Below are positions 37,065 to 46,215 of a stretch of DNA of 64,000 bases, in pieces. The stretch covers positions 1,364,001-1,428,000 of the forward strand of contig NZ_CP108093.1 in assembly GCF_036188265.1 (NCBI RefSeq), in the 5' to 3' direction. Positions within the stretch are counted from its first letter, which is position 1; every line of letters starts with the position of its first letter. Both the position numbers and the translations under genes were made by a program. The stretch comes from Streptomyces sp. NBC_00247 (GTDB lineage: Bacteria > Actinomycetota > Actinomycetes > Streptomycetales > Streptomycetaceae). The notes under the pieces are model-generated. The model saw only the letters and a list, made by a program, of their open reading frames with translations, was not told the DNA's origin and did not search any database.

Positions 37065-38627
37065 TCAGCTTTTGCCACCTGTGGGGGTGCGTCGGACGGT
37101 CGGTGGCACGGCAGCGGCCAGGTCGCCCACGACGGCCCTCGCCAGCAGGCCGACCGGGGGCATGCCGAGCGACAGGAGCGCGTCGTGGAAGCGGCGGTGC
37201 GTGTAGTCGCCGGCCCAGTGGGCGCGGGCCTGGTCGCGGACCCGAAGGATCTCCGTCTTGCCCAGGGTGTAACGGCCGTACGTGGGCTCGACGGCGCCGC
37301 GCAGGGCCTCGGCACGGGCCGAGCGCCCGCGCAGGAACGCGTCCGCCTCGAAGCGCGCCGCGGCCTCGTCGACCGTCATGGCTCCCGTGTGCAGGGCGAT
37401 GGAGCAGGTCAGGCGCGTCACGCGGAGCAGCGCCTCCAGGGCCATGCCGATGACGTAGCGGGGGTCGTGGGCGCGGAAGCCCTCCTCGGCGTACAACTCC
37501 TCGGCGTAGTGGGCCCAGCCCTCGACGAACGCCGGGGACTCCAGGGACCTGCGCACGTCGCCGGTCAGGGCACGCAGGGCGCGGCCGTGGGCGTAGTGGC
37601 CCGGGGTGACCTCGTGGACAGTGATGGCGGGCAGGGAGGTGCGGCTGAAGACCGAGAGCCACTCTTCGGCCTCGTGCGGCGGCCAGGCCGGGTCCGGCGG
37701 GACCACGTAGTACCAGCTGGGGGCGTCCTGCTCGTAGGGTGCGGACCACGACATCATGGCCTGCGCGTAGGCGCGGGACGCGGGGGCCGGGCCCACCCGG
37801 CACTCGCCGCCGGGGTCGGCGATCAGGTCACGGGTCACCGCGAAGGACGTCACCTCGGTCAGCAGGGCCCGCGCCTGGGCGAACACGCCCTCCGCGGTGG
37901 TGGGGTGGTCCTTCATCAGGGCCGGGACGACCCGGCGTACGTGTACGCCCGGGGCGAGGCGTTCCACCGCCTGCTCCAACAAGGCCCACAGCCGGACCCG
38001 TTCGCGGTCCGCGGTGTCCGTCAGCGCGGCGGTGCCGTACGTCATTGCCTCCCCCGCCCCCAGCAGGCGCAGGAACGCGGCCTCGCCCAGGGCCGCCGAC
38101 GGGGGGCCGGTGTCCGCCGCCCGTTCGACGTGCGCGACCAGCCGTCGCACGGCGGCCAGGGCCGGCTCGTCGCCGGTGGCGTCCTGGGCGAGGCCGCGCA
38201 GGGAGGGGAGGGCCGCGCGTGCGACGGGGGACGGCACCCGGTCCAGGGCCGTCACGGCGTTGTCCACGGCGTCCGGCCAGGCCGCCAGGTGCGCCTGTCG
38301 GGCGCGGCGGCGGTCCTCGGCGGGTGCGTAGGCGCGGTCGTAGCAGGCCAGGTCCATGGCGGCCAGGTGCAGCAGAGGATCGCGGCGGTGCAGCTCCGCT
38401 TCGGCGAAGCGGGCGCGCAGTCCGTCCTCGTGGACCTCCAGCACCTCGGCGTCGAAGGCGTCCGCGGGCGCGGTGCCCTCCCCCAGGCGGGAGAGGGCCG
38501 CCGCGACGCCTGCCGGTGACAGGTCCTGGAGCGTGCCGTCGTACGCGTGCAGTCCCGCGTACTCGCGGGCGTGGGCCAGGTCGAGCTCGACGGCTGCGCG
38601 GACCCTGGGGTCACGAAGTCCCGTCAT
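37065..38627 (-). CDS. DUF885 family metallopeptidase
   Basis: 520 residues. It has the M32-like zinc motif VHEVTPGHYAHG (residues 338-345) with the downstream EGWAHYAEELY (from about 369), typical of DUF885 peptidases. No signal peptide or membrane segment, so it is cytoplasmic. It starts inside the end of the upstream ATP-grasp gene (17-bp overlap) with GGAGGA in front, and is the last gene of operon B. In tabtoxin producers a zinc peptidase (TabP) acts on the dipeptide. By analogy this enzyme may trim or activate the product, or act on imported peptide. The substrate assignment is inferred. Confidence 0.88.
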   Translation of the reverse strand: MTGLRDPRVRAAVELDLAHAREYAGLHAYDGTLQDLSPAGVAAALSRLGEGTAPADAFDAEVLEVHEDGLRARFAEAELHRRDPLLHLAAMDLACYDRAYAPAEDRRRARQAHLAAWPDAVDNAVTALDRVPSPVARAALPSLRGLAQDATGDEPALAAVRRLVAHVERAADTGPPSAALGEAAFLRLLGAGEAMTYGTAALTDTADRERVRLWALLEQAVERLAPGVHVRRVVPALMKDHPTTAEGVFAQARALLTEVTSFAVTRDLIADPGGECRVGPAPASRAYAQAMMSWSAPYEQDAPSWYYVVPPDPAWPPHEAEEWLSVFSRTSLPAITVHEVTPGHYAHGRALRALTGDVRRSLESPAFVEGWAHYAEELYAEEGFRAHDPRYVIGMALEALLRVTRLTCSIALHTGAMTVDEAAARFEADAFLRGRSARAEALRGAVEPTYGRYTLGKTEILRVRDQARAHWAGDYTHRRFHDALLSLGMPPVGLLARAVVGDLAAAVPPTVRRTPTGGKS

Positions 38628-39828
38628 CGGGGAGTCCTCCCGGGCGGGTCACCACGCGCAGCGTCGTGCGCACGTCGTCCAGGGCGACTTCCAGCGTTCC
38701 CGGGTCCGGGGCGGAGAGCAGGACGTGGCCGACGCGTTCGACGGAGGAGCGGGCCGGGGCGACGGTATCGCCGGGGGCGGCCGTCACCTCGGCCGCCACG
38801 ACGTGCGGGTGGGCCCGGACCTCGTCGAGGCCGCGGATTTCGGTGACCGTGCCGGGGCGGGCCGACGGGAGGTAGCCGGCGGTGTGCCGCAGGGGGGCGG
38901 CGGGCGGTGCGGGCAGGTCGGCGCCGAGGGCCAGGCGTACGACCATCTCGTACCAGTCGATGCCGTAGGCGTCGCCGAGCAGGTCCATCAGGTGGTCGCC
39001 CGGGGTGCGCACCGCGACCTCCATGACCGCCGGGCCCCTGGCGGTGAGGCGGAACTCCAGGTGGACGATGCCGGTGTCCATGCCGAGGGCGTCGAGGACG
39101 GCTCCACCGAGGTCGGCGACGGTCGCCCGGGTGGCGGCGTCGGCCCCGGTGGCGACCCGGTGGGCGACCTCGACGAAGTACGGCGGGCCGGTGGTCTCCT
39201 TGGCGGTCAGGTTGGCGAACCAGACCTTTCCGTGGCGGACCAGCGCCTCCCAGCTGTACTCGGGGCCGGTCGCCGCGCGCTCCACGAGGAGCCGGCCCTC
39301 GGTGTCCCTGCGGGCCACCGCGTCCTCGAACGCGCCGCGGTCACCGACGAGTTCGACGCCCGCGCTGCCCGCCGAGGACAGTGGCTTGACGACCACCGGG
39401 AAGCGTCCCGCGGCCCAGTCGCGGCCCTCGCCGAGCCGTTCGGTGACCAGGAACTCGGGCTGGCCGATGCCCGCGGCGGCGAAGCGGCCCCGCTGGAGGG
39501 CCTTGTTGCGGGAGAGCACGGAGGCCCGCAACGACGGTCCGGGCAGGCCGAGTTCGTTCTGCACGAGCGCCGCGGCCAGGACGTGGGGCTCGCTGAAGGC
39601 GACGACCCCGTCGGGGCGCGTGTGGCGTACCGCCTCGCAGGCGGCCTCGTACCAGAGTTCGTCCGAGCCGCCCCGGCAGACCGTGACCTCGTCGGCGAGT
39701 CCGGCGAGCGCCTCGGCGCGGGGCGCGGTCTCGACCGCGTGGACCCGTACGCCGAGCCGCCGGGCGGCCGTGATGTAGGGCCGTCCGGTCACTCCCACTC
39801 CGACCAGCAGCAGTCTCTGCCCGTGCAT
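38611..39828 (-). CDS. ATP-grasp ligase 1
   Basis: 405 residues. An N-terminal Rossmann-like domain (LLLVGVGVTGRPYITAARRLG) precedes an ATP-grasp fold with FPVVVKPLSSAGSAGVELV (phosphate-binding loop), RLLVERAATGPEYSWEAL and HLEFRLTARGPAVMEVAVR (metal ligands). It resembles carboxylate-amine ligases that join amino acids, such as BacD/LysX-type dipeptide ligases. GGGAGAGGTGATCC precedes the ATG at 39828, four bases after the MFS stop. One of three ATP-grasp proteins in this operon, likely to add a capping amino acid. Confidence 0.9.
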   Translation of the reverse strand: MHGQRLLLVGVGVTGRPYITAARRLGVRVHAVETAPRAEALAGLADEVTVCRGGSDELWYEAACEAVRHTRPDGVVAFSEPHVLAAALVQNELGLPGPSLRASVLSRNKALQRGRFAAAGIGQPEFLVTERLGEGRDWAAGRFPVVVKPLSSAGSAGVELVGDRGAFEDAVARRDTEGRLLVERAATGPEYSWEALVRHGKVWFANLTAKETTGPPYFVEVAHRVATGADAATRATVADLGGAVLDALGMDTGIVHLEFRLTARGPAVMEVAVRTPGDHLMDLLGDAYGIDWYEMVVRLALGADLPAPPAAPLRHTAGYLPSARPGTVTEIRGLDEVRAHPHVVAAEVTAAPGDTVAPARSSVERVGHVLLSAPDPGTLEVALDDVRTTLRVVTRPGGLPDDGTS

Positions 39829-39831
39829 GGA

Positions 39832-41118
39832 TCACCTCTCCCGGGTTGATTCGTGTGGCTCGCGCGCGTGCTCGCGCGGCTCGTCGGGCTCGTCGGGCGC
39901 CAGCCCGCGCTGGGCGGCCGCCGCGATGACGACCACCGCCGACCCGGCCGCCGCGAAGCCCGCGGCCAGGGCCGCCCAGCCGCCCAGTCCCTTCCCGGCG
40001 ACCGCCCAGGTGATCAGCGCCGGGCCGACGGCCGAGGCTGCGCTGGTTCCGAGTTCGTAGACGGACAGGTGGTAGGCGCGCGACTGCGGCGGGGAGAGCG
40101 CGTACGACAGGCGCCAGGCACCGACCGACTGCCAGATCTCGCCGAGCGTGAGCGTCACCGTGGCGAGGGCGATCAGCACGGTCGCCGCGACCGGGCCGAC
40201 CTCGGCGGTCAGGGCCGTGAGCAGGCAGCACGCCGCCAGGCACCAGCCCGACCAGCGCTGGCGCCGGGCGGCGTTGCGCAGGTCGTCGGCACCGCCGCTG
40301 AGGCGGACCTGGAACAGGATGACCAGGGCGGTGTTGAGGACGACCAGGGCGCCCAGGACCCAGGTGGGCGCCTGGGTGCGGGTCGCGATCCACAGCGGAA
40401 GCGCGGCGGCGAGCAGCACCGAGTGCAGGAACAGCACCCCGTTGAGGAACGCCAGCGCCAGGAACCGGGGGTCGCGTACGCGGGTCGGGGGCGCCCCGCC
40501 CTTCCCGGCGCGCGGGGAGCGGACGTTGGCGGTCGCGGGCAGGCGGGACAGTACGGTCGCGGCGGCGAAGAAGGTCAGGGCGTCGACGAGCACGAGCGCG
40601 GAGAAAGCGGTGACGCTGTTCATCGCCAGGACCAGCGAGGCGAGGACGGCGCCCGCGCTGAAGCCCACGTTGCGCACGGAGGCGATCACGGCCATGGTGC
40701 GGACCCGGTCGGTGTCGCTCTCGACGGCGCCCACGATGCCCTGGACGATCGGTCCGCCGCCCCACTCGGCGACCCCGATGAGGAAGGCGACGACGTAGAA
40801 GACCTCGGGTTCGTGGGCGAACGGGTAGACGACGAAGCAGGCGCCGCGCCACAGGTAGAGGGCGACGATGGCGTTCCTGCCGCCGATGCGGTCCGCGAGC
40901 CTGCCGGTGGGGACCATGCCGAGGAACCCGGCCAGGCCGGTCAGGGACAGGCCGATGCCGACCTGGACGGCGGACAGGCCGAGGGCGCGGGTGAAGAACA
41001 GGGCCGAGCCCGCGAGGAAGAGTCCGGTGCCGAGGGAGTCGACGAACGACGCCGCGACGAGCCGGCGGGCGCTGCCGCCCGCGGGCAGCCACGACCGGAC
41101 TGCGGCCTTGGGATCCAT
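39832..41118 (-). CDS. MFS transporter (probable product exporter)
   Basis: 428 residues from ATG 41118, chosen because GGAGCAC lies between it and the preceding stop; a GTG at 41142 overlaps the cupin gene. About twelve membrane helices are visible. GMVPTGRLADRIGGRNAIVALYLWRG is the typical G-x-x-x-D-R-x-G-R loop between TM2 and TM3. The central loop is basic and the C-terminus charged. In tabtoxin clusters the exporter TblR has this role. Export plus self-protection is the natural inference. Confidence 0.9.
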   Translation of the reverse strand: MDPKAAVRSWLPAGGSARRLVAASFVDSLGTGLFLAGSALFFTRALGLSAVQVGIGLSLTGLAGFLGMVPTGRLADRIGGRNAIVALYLWRGACFVVYPFAHEPEVFYVVAFLIGVAEWGGGPIVQGIVGAVESDTDRVRTMAVIASVRNVGFSAGAVLASLVLAMNSVTAFSALVLVDALTFFAAATVLSRLPATANVRSPRAGKGGAPPTRVRDPRFLALAFLNGVLFLHSVLLAAALPLWIATRTQAPTWVLGALVVLNTALVILFQVRLSGGADDLRNAARRQRWSGWCLAACCLLTALTAEVGPVAATVLIALATVTLTLGEIWQSVGAWRLSYALSPPQSRAYHLSVYELGTSAASAVGPALITWAVAGKGLGGWAALAAGFAAAGSAVVVIAAAAQRGLAPDEPDEPREHAREPHESTRER

Positions 41119-41131
41119 GGGTGTGCTCCGA

Positions 41132-41674
41132 TCAGCGGTCACGTGCGGCGCCGATGCCGACGAAGCACATGAGGGCCGCGGCCGTCCCCCGGTTGTGCCA
41201 CGTGTGGCGGGTGCCGTGCTGGACGACGCAGGTGCCCGGGGTGATCAGGACCTCCTTGCCGTCGTCGAGTTCGAGGTGGAGTTCGCCTTCCAGGCAGATG
41301 CCGTAGTCGAGCGTGTCGGTGGCGTGCATGCCGGTGCCGCCGGGTTCGAAGACCTCCCACAGGCCCGGCAGCCGCTCCTTGACCTCGGCGGCGAGCGCGT
41401 CCGGGTCGCCGGTCGGGGCGGGCACGGACCGGTCCGGCTCGTAGCGGGCGAACAGCAGCCGGGTGCCGCCGGTGCCCGCGAAGAAGGGCAGGGTCACGGG
41501 CTCGGGCAGGCCGTCGCCGACCCGGGCGCCGCCGTCCGGGGTGCCCCAGGCGAGGTGGAAGCGGGAGCCGGGCCAGGCGTCGACGGTGATGCCGGGGACG
41601 GGCGCGTCGGCGGCGACCACGGAGGTGCCGTCGGCCGTGCGCGCGGCCACGACGAGGCGGGGCTCGACGGTCAT
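41132..41674 (-). CDS. Cupin-domain protein
   Basis: 180 residues from ATG 41674, overlapping the previous stop by ATGA. The C-terminal half is a single cupin barrel. Motif 1 is GTGMHATDTLDYGICLEGELHLEL, with possible metal ligands His, Asp and Glu; motif 2 is PGTCVVQHGTRHTWHNRG. The N-terminal half (HLAWGTPDGGARVGDG) may be a second, degenerate barrel. Such proteins can be dioxygenases, isomerases or sensors. Tight coupling to the ATP-grasp gene places it in the pathway. No specific reaction can be assigned. Confidence 0.85.
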   Translation of the reverse strand: MTVEPRLVVAARTADGTSVVAADAPVPGITVDAWPGSRFHLAWGTPDGGARVGDGLPEPVTLPFFAGTGGTRLLFARYEPDRSVPAPTGDPDALAAEVKERLPGLWEVFEPGGTGMHATDTLDYGICLEGELHLELDDGKEVLITPGTCVVQHGTRHTWHNRGTAAALMCFVGIGAARDR

Positions 41675-42876
41675 CGCGGGTCCTTTGCGGGTTCCACCGT
41701 CACCGAGGCGAAGAGGCCGGTGAGGAAACGTTCCAGTACGGGTGTGGGGGCGGGGCCGACGACGCCCGCGAGGGGGATGTCGGCGTCCGCGTAGGTGAGG
41801 GCCGCCGTGACGGGTTCGTGCGGGGCGCGCTGCACCCAGCGGTGGACGACGGGGTCGTCGCGGAAGGTTTTCTCGCCGTCGATCCGGCAGTGGGTGGAGC
41901 CGAGGGTGTGGCCGGGGACGACGAACCAGCCGTACCGGGCGTCGGGGTCGGTGGCCGGGGGCTCGGGCACCCAGGCCGACTCGCCGGTCAGGAGCCGGAG
42001 TTGGACGGAGGGCAGGTGGACGCCGGTGGCCAGCTCGAAGCTGTCGGCGACGTCCGCTCCCCCGACGCGCGCGCCCACTTCCAGGAACACCGGGCCCTGC
42101 GGGGTCTCGACGGCTTCCAGGTGGAAAGGCCCGTCGGTGATGCCGACCGCGCGCAGGCAGGCGAGGGTGAAGTCGACCGTCGCGGGCGGTGTGTCCGTCT
42201 GCACGGACCCCAGGGGCGCGCCCTGGGCGTAGCCGAGACAGGTGCCGAGGTACCGGCTCGCGACGACGGCGAGCGGACGGCCCGCGGTGACGGCTCCGTC
42301 GATGTGCGTGATGGGGCCCTCGACGAACTCCTCGATCTCGAAGTCGTCGACGTCCACGCGCGCCGAGCCGTCGCGCACGGCGGCGAGGGCGGCGTCCGGC
42401 GTCGGGTACGTGGTGATGCCCTCGCTGGAGGCGCCCGCGAGGGGCTTGAGGACGCTGCGGCCGGTCCACTCGACGCCGTGGGCGAGGGCCCGGGCCAGCG
42501 GGGCGTAGCGCGGTGTGCGCAGGCCGGCGGCGGCGACGGCCGTCTTCATGACGACCTTGTCCCGGGTGGGCAGGACGTCGGCGACGCGCGGGCCGGGGAC
42601 GTCCAGGGCCTCGCGGACCCGGGCGGCGGGCAGCAGGTCGTACTCGGACAGGGCGACGACGAGGTCGGGGCGGGGCAGGTCGCTGACGGCGGCGATCACC
42701 TCGGCCGCGGTGTCGCCGGTGCCGGGGCGTTCGACGCGGCGGGCCGGGACGTCGGCGGGGAGGGTGGCGGCCCGTTCGGGGACGCTGACGTAGGTGACCT
42801 GGTGGCGGATGTGGTCGAGGTTGCGCGCGTACCGTACGAACGCGTCGGGCACCCGGTGCATGACGAGGACGCGCAT
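41671..42876 (-). CDS. ATP-grasp ligase 2
   Basis: 401 residues from ATG 42876 (a GTG three codons earlier is also possible). It overlaps the cupin start (ATGA). It has an N-terminal nucleotide-fold domain (VLVMHRVPDAFVRYARNLD), then GRSVLKPLAGASSEGITTY, a lid region FEIEEFVEGPITHIDGAV and FLEVGARVGGADVAD with metal-binding acidic residues. A hydrophobic pattern typical of carboxylate-amine ligases is present. It is paralogous in layout, but not close in sequence, to the other two in the cluster, so separate substrates are likely. Confidence 0.88.
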   Translation of the reverse strand: MRVLVMHRVPDAFVRYARNLDHIRHQVTYVSVPERAATLPADVPARRVERPGTGDTAAEVIAAVSDLPRPDLVVALSEYDLLPAARVREALDVPGPRVADVLPTRDKVVMKTAVAAAGLRTPRYAPLARALAHGVEWTGRSVLKPLAGASSEGITTYPTPDAALAAVRDGSARVDVDDFEIEEFVEGPITHIDGAVTAGRPLAVVASRYLGTCLGYAQGAPLGSVQTDTPPATVDFTLACLRAVGITDGPFHLEAVETPQGPVFLEVGARVGGADVADSFELATGVHLPSVQLRLLTGESAWVPEPPATDPDARYGWFVVPGHTLGSTHCRIDGEKTFRDDPVVHRWVQRAPHEPVTAALTYADADIPLAGVVGPAPTPVLERFLTGLFASVTVEPAKDPR

Positions 42877-42877
42877 C

Positions 42878-44125
42878 TCACGCACCTGCCACGGTCAGCC
42901 GGAGCGCCCGCTCGGCCCGGTCGAGTGCGGCGGCGCACTCCTCGGCGGTGTCGGCGACGGCCGAGGCGAGGGCGACGCGGCCGTCGATGAGGCCCTTGCG
43001 GGGCGGTGAGACGACGTCGCCCGGCCCGACGAGCGGCTCCAACAGGTCCAGACAGGCGGGCAGTTCGCTGCGGTCGAAGTCCAGCGAGCCGATCGTGGTG
43101 TCGTCGGCGGGCGGGTAGAAGAAGCGGATCGCGGCGTGGGCCGTCCTGCCGGCCGTGGTGTCGGGGGTGACGCCGCAGGCGACGTCGGCGGCGGCGAGAC
43201 CGGGGTCGATGCCGGTGGCGCGCAGGCCGAGGTAGGGGATGAGGTCGCCGCCGAGGCGCCCGTTGACCTCGATCAGCTTCGGTCCCCGGGCGGTGAGCCG
43301 GAGCTCGGTGTGGGTCCAGCCGTCGGTGAAGCCGAGGACCTCGTGGATGCCGCTGAGGGCCGCCAGCAGTTCCGGGTCGGTGAGCAGGGGGTCGTCCGCG
43401 CTGACGCGGTGGCCGGTCTCCTCGAAGTACGGCGGGAAGCCGACCTCCTTGCGGCCGACGAAGACGGGGGTGACGCGGCCTTGGTGGACGACGGCGTCGA
43501 CGCTGACCTCGGGGGCGTCGAGGTACTCCTCGACGAGGACCAGTTCGGTGAAGTCGGGGTTGTGGGGGACGTGGACCCCCCGGGTGGCGTCGAACTGGTC
43601 GGCCAGCTCGTCCGCGTCGCGGACCAGCACGACGCCCTGGCTGCCCCCGGCGGCGCGCGGCTTGATGACCACGGGCCAGCCGAGCTTGCCGGCGGCGGCG
43701 AGCGCCTCGTCGAGACTTCCGGCCAGCGCGAACTCCGGCTGGGGCAGGCCCGCTTCGGCGAGCGCGGTGCGGGTGGCGTACTTGTCGCGGCAGCGCCGCA
43801 CGGCGTCCGGCGCCGTGCCGGGCAGGCCGAGCGCCTCGGCGACCAGGGCCGCCTGCACGATGTGTTCCTCGTGCCAGCTCATGACCCCGGCGACCGGCGC
43901 CCCGGCCGCGACCTCGCGGGCGGCCCGCAGGACCGGCCCGGCTCCGGTGTCGGGGACGACCGTGTGGCCGGACAGGTACGGCAGTTCCCAGGTGGGGGCG
44001 ACCGCGTCGATGAGGTGGACGCGGTAGCTGCCCGCGATGGAGGCCAGGAGGTACTCGCGGTACCGCCGCAGGCCGCTGGTGATGACCAGCAGGAGCGGCT
44101 TGTCGTCGGGTCGCGTCAGCGTCAT
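42878..44125 (-). CDS. ATP-grasp ligase 3
   Basis: 415 residues from ATG 44125, overlapping the aminotransferase stop by ATGA. It shows a full ATP-grasp set: LGWPVVIKPRAAGGSQGVVLVRD, TELVLVEEYLDAPEVSVDAVV, and HTELRLTARGPKLIEVNGRLGGDL with the metal-binding Glu/Asn. This is the copy most like L-amino acid ligases and the BL00235/RizA group. Position next to the DapC/DapD/LysA-type genes suggests it conjugates the beta-lactam amino acid to another amino acid (TblF role in tabtoxin). That role is inference. Confidence 0.92.
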   Translation of the reverse strand: MTLTRPDDKPLLLVITSGLRRYREYLLASIAGSYRVHLIDAVAPTWELPYLSGHTVVPDTGAGPVLRAAREVAAGAPVAGVMSWHEEHIVQAALVAEALGLPGTAPDAVRRCRDKYATRTALAEAGLPQPEFALAGSLDEALAAAGKLGWPVVIKPRAAGGSQGVVLVRDADELADQFDATRGVHVPHNPDFTELVLVEEYLDAPEVSVDAVVHQGRVTPVFVGRKEVGFPPYFEETGHRVSADDPLLTDPELLAALSGIHEVLGFTDGWTHTELRLTARGPKLIEVNGRLGGDLIPYLGLRATGIDPGLAAADVACGVTPDTTAGRTAHAAIRFFYPPADDTTIGSLDFDRSELPACLDLLEPLVGPGDVVSPPRKGLIDGRVALASAVADTAEECAAALDRAERALRLTVAGA

Positions 44126-45390
44126 GCGGAGACGTCCTCGCAGAGAAGGGGTGAGGTGCGGGTCAGTCCGGCGCGCAGGCGGTGCAGGGCCTCGCGCATC
44201 AGCGGCTCGTCGTGGACGAGGGCGACGCGCAGGTGTCCGGCGCCGGGGTTGGTGCCGTCGGGTCCGCCGGCCGCCAGGTAGCGGCCGGGCATGACGGTCA
44301 GCGCCTGGTCGCGCCAGAGGGCGCGGGCGGCGGCCTCGTCGTCGCCGACCGGCAGCCAGAGGAAGAACCCGGCGTCGGCCCGCCGGTAGCCGGGGACGCC
44401 GGCCAGGACGCGGTCGGCGAGGGCCCAGTTGACGGCCAGTCGGGCGCGGGCCCGCTCCACGTGGGCGTCGTCGTCCCACAGCCGGGCGGCGGCGGCGCAC
44501 ACGGGCAGCGGGGTCGGGACGCCGCAGGCCTGGTTGTGGCGGGCGTAGTCGGCGACGGTCCGGGGGTCCCCGGCGGCGAAGCCGCTGCGCAAGCCGGGCG
44601 CGCCGGACCGCTTGGACAGGGTGTGCAGGACCAGGAACCGTTCCGGGTGGACGGCGCCGCGGCGTACCAGCGCCAGGTATCCGGCCGGCGGCCGGGCGAG
44701 CCACAGGTCGGTGTAGCACTCGTCGACGAGGAGCAGGGCGTCGGCCGTGACGGCGGCGCGGGTGGCCGCGCCCAGGAACTCGGCGGGCAGGAGTTCGCCG
44801 CGCGGGTTGCCCGGGTCGCAGACGATGACCGCGGCGACGGCCCCGCCCGCCGCCGCGACGGCCTCCTCCAGTGCGGCGGGACCGCCCCGGGGGTCGTAGA
44901 ACACCGGCCGGGCGCCCACGGCCTCGGTGGCGGCGTGGTAGGTCGGGTAGAACGGGTTGGGCATGACGACCACCGGCCCGCCCTCCGCGCCCCGTACGCG
45001 CTCCGCCGGCCCGCCCTCCGCGCCCCCTACGCGCTCCACCGGCCCGCCGCCCGCGCCCCGTACGCGCTCCACCGCCAGCGCCAGTGCGGTGGCCAGCGCC
45101 TGCTTGGTGCCCGGGGTGGGCTCGACCGCGAGGGTGCGGCCGTCCAGCATCGGGCCCGCGCCGAAGCGCCGGCGCAGCCACCCGGTGTACGCCGTACGCA
45201 GGGCGGGCGTGCCGCCGAGCGGCGGGTAGCGGGTCCAGCCGTCGGGGTCGGCCAGCAGTGTGGCGTCGACGCCGCCCGTGCCGAGCCGGGACTCGCCCAG
45301 GTGGAGCTGGACGGGGGCGAGGCCGGCCGGGGCGGGGACGCCGTCGTTCAGTGCGCGCAGCCGGGCGAAGGCGCCGGCGAGGGGGCTCAT
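44122..45390 (-). CDS. Succinyl-diaminopimelate aminotransferase (DapC)-type PLP enzyme
   Basis: 422 residues, fold type I aminotransferase. VQLHLGESR, YPPLGGTPALRTAYTGWLRRRFG, VVVMPNPFYPTYH, VIVCDPGNPRGELL and VDECYTDLWL are followed by the PLP lysine in HTLSKRSGAPGLRSGFAAGD. The pattern is that of the proteobacterial DapC branch rather than the usual actinobacterial enzyme. Residues 107-139 are an 11-residue unit repeated three times (VERVRGAGGGP type) inserted in a loop. It is coupled to the DapD-type gene (3 bp gap). In tabtoxin synthesis TabD is of this kind. Confidence 0.9.
   Translation of the reverse strand: MSPLAGAFARLRALNDGVPAPAGLAPVQLHLGESRLGTGGVDATLLADPDGWTRYPPLGGTPALRTAYTGWLRRRFGAGPMLDGRTLAVEPTPGTKQALATALALAVERVRGAGGGPVERVGGAEGGPAERVRGAEGGPVVVMPNPFYPTYHAATEAVGARPVFYDPRGGPAALEEAVAAAGGAVAAVIVCDPGNPRGELLPAEFLGAATRAAVTADALLLVDECYTDLWLARPPAGYLALVRRGAVHPERFLVLHTLSKRSGAPGLRSGFAAGDPRTVADYARHNQACGVPTPLPVCAAAARLWDDDAHVERARARLAVNWALADRVLAGVPGYRRADAGFFLWLPVGDDEAAARALWRDQALTVMPGRYLAAGGPDGTNPGAGHLRVALVHDEPLMREALHRLRAGLTRTSPLLCEDVSA
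44974..45072. repeat. Three tandem 33-bp units inside the DapC-type gene
   Basis: The units (CTCCACCGGCCCGCC followed by CTCCGCGCCCCGTACGCG, with small differences) encode VERVRGAGGGP, VERVGGAEGGP and AERVRGAEGGP. They keep the frame and lie between the 'ALALA' helix and the strand VVVMPNP, where family members have a short loop. Confidence 0.85.
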
Positions 45391-45393
45391 GGG

Positions 45394-46215
45394 TCAGTCC
45401 CGCACCAGGTCGTTCAGGGCCGTCTTGCCGCGGGTGCGCTCGTCGGCGTACTTCATGATGACCGCGGCGTACGTGGCCAGGCCGGGGTGGCGGGGGTCGG
45501 TCCGGGTGCCGGCGACGACGACGGCGTCCTCGGGGACCTCGCCGCGCGTCACCTCGCCGGTCGCGCGGTCCACGATCGGGGTGGAGGCGCCGAGGTAGAC
45601 GCCCATGCCGATGACGGCGCCGCGCCGTACCCGTACTCCTTCGGCGATCTCGCTCCGGGCGCCGACGAAGACGTCGTCCTCGATGACGACGGGGCTGTCG
45701 CCGATCGGTTCGAGTACGCCGCCGAGGCCCGCGCCGCCGGAGATGTGGCAGCGCTCCCCCACTTGGGCGCAGGAGCCGACGGTCGCCCAGGTGTCGATCA
45801 TCGTGCCGGCGCCTACGTAGGCGCCGATGTTGACGAAGGAGGGCATCAGGACGGCGCCCGGGGCGATGTGGGCGCCGCGCCGGACGACCGCGCCCGGTAC
45901 CACCCGGATGCCCGCCTTCTCGAAGTCCGGCCCCTGCCAGTGCTCGAACTTCAGCGGGATCTTGTCGTAGCTCTTGGGGCGGCCCGGGCCGGCGTCGGCG
46001 AGGGTGTTCGTGCCGAGCGGGAAGGAGAGCAGGATCAGCTTCTTCACGAAGGGATCGGCGGCCCAGGTGCCGTCGGTGGGGTTCGCGGCGCGCAGTTCGC
46101 CGCGGTCCAGGGCGTCGAGTCCGGCCTCGACGTGCGGGGCGAGCTCGGCGAGCTCGGCCTCGGTCAGCGCGGCGCGGCGCTCCCAGGCGTCCTCGATCAG
46201 CGGTCGGGAGTACAT
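45394..46215 (-). CDS. dapD: DapD-type tetrahydrodipicolinate N-acyltransferase (TabB-like)
   Basis: 273 residues, nearly the size of E. coli DapD. A left-handed beta-helix of hexapeptide repeats runs from GAVVRRGAHIAPGAVLMPS through GAYVGAGTMIDTWATVGSCAQVG to GVRVRRGAVIGMGVYLG. YDKIPLKFEHW and the C-terminal DPRHPGLATYAAVIMKYAD match the trimeric succinyl-CoA enzyme. It starts at ATG 46215 with AGGAG upstream and overlaps the decarboxylase gene by 19 bp. Core lysine synthesis has its own genes elsewhere, so this copy should act on a tetrahydrodipicolinate-derived precursor of the product, as TabB does in tabtoxin synthesis. Confidence 0.93.
   Translation of the reverse strand: MYSRPLIEDAWERRAALTEAELAELAPHVEAGLDALDRGELRAANPTDGTWAADPFVKKLILLSFPLGTNTLADAGPGRPKSYDKIPLKFEHWQGPDFEKAGIRVVPGAVVRRGAHIAPGAVLMPSFVNIGAYVGAGTMIDTWATVGSCAQVGERCHISGGAGLGGVLEPIGDSPVVIEDDVFVGARSEIAEGVRVRRGAVIGMGVYLGASTPIVDRATGEVTRGEVPEDAVVVAGTRTDPRHPGLATYAAVIMKYADERTRGKTALNDLVRD

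Noticed and set aside
45394..46215. DapD-type gene as the housekeeping lysine gene
   Set aside because: Position inside the biosynthetic operon with overlaps on both sides and the proteobacterial style argue for a specialised copy, though only a genome search can settle this.
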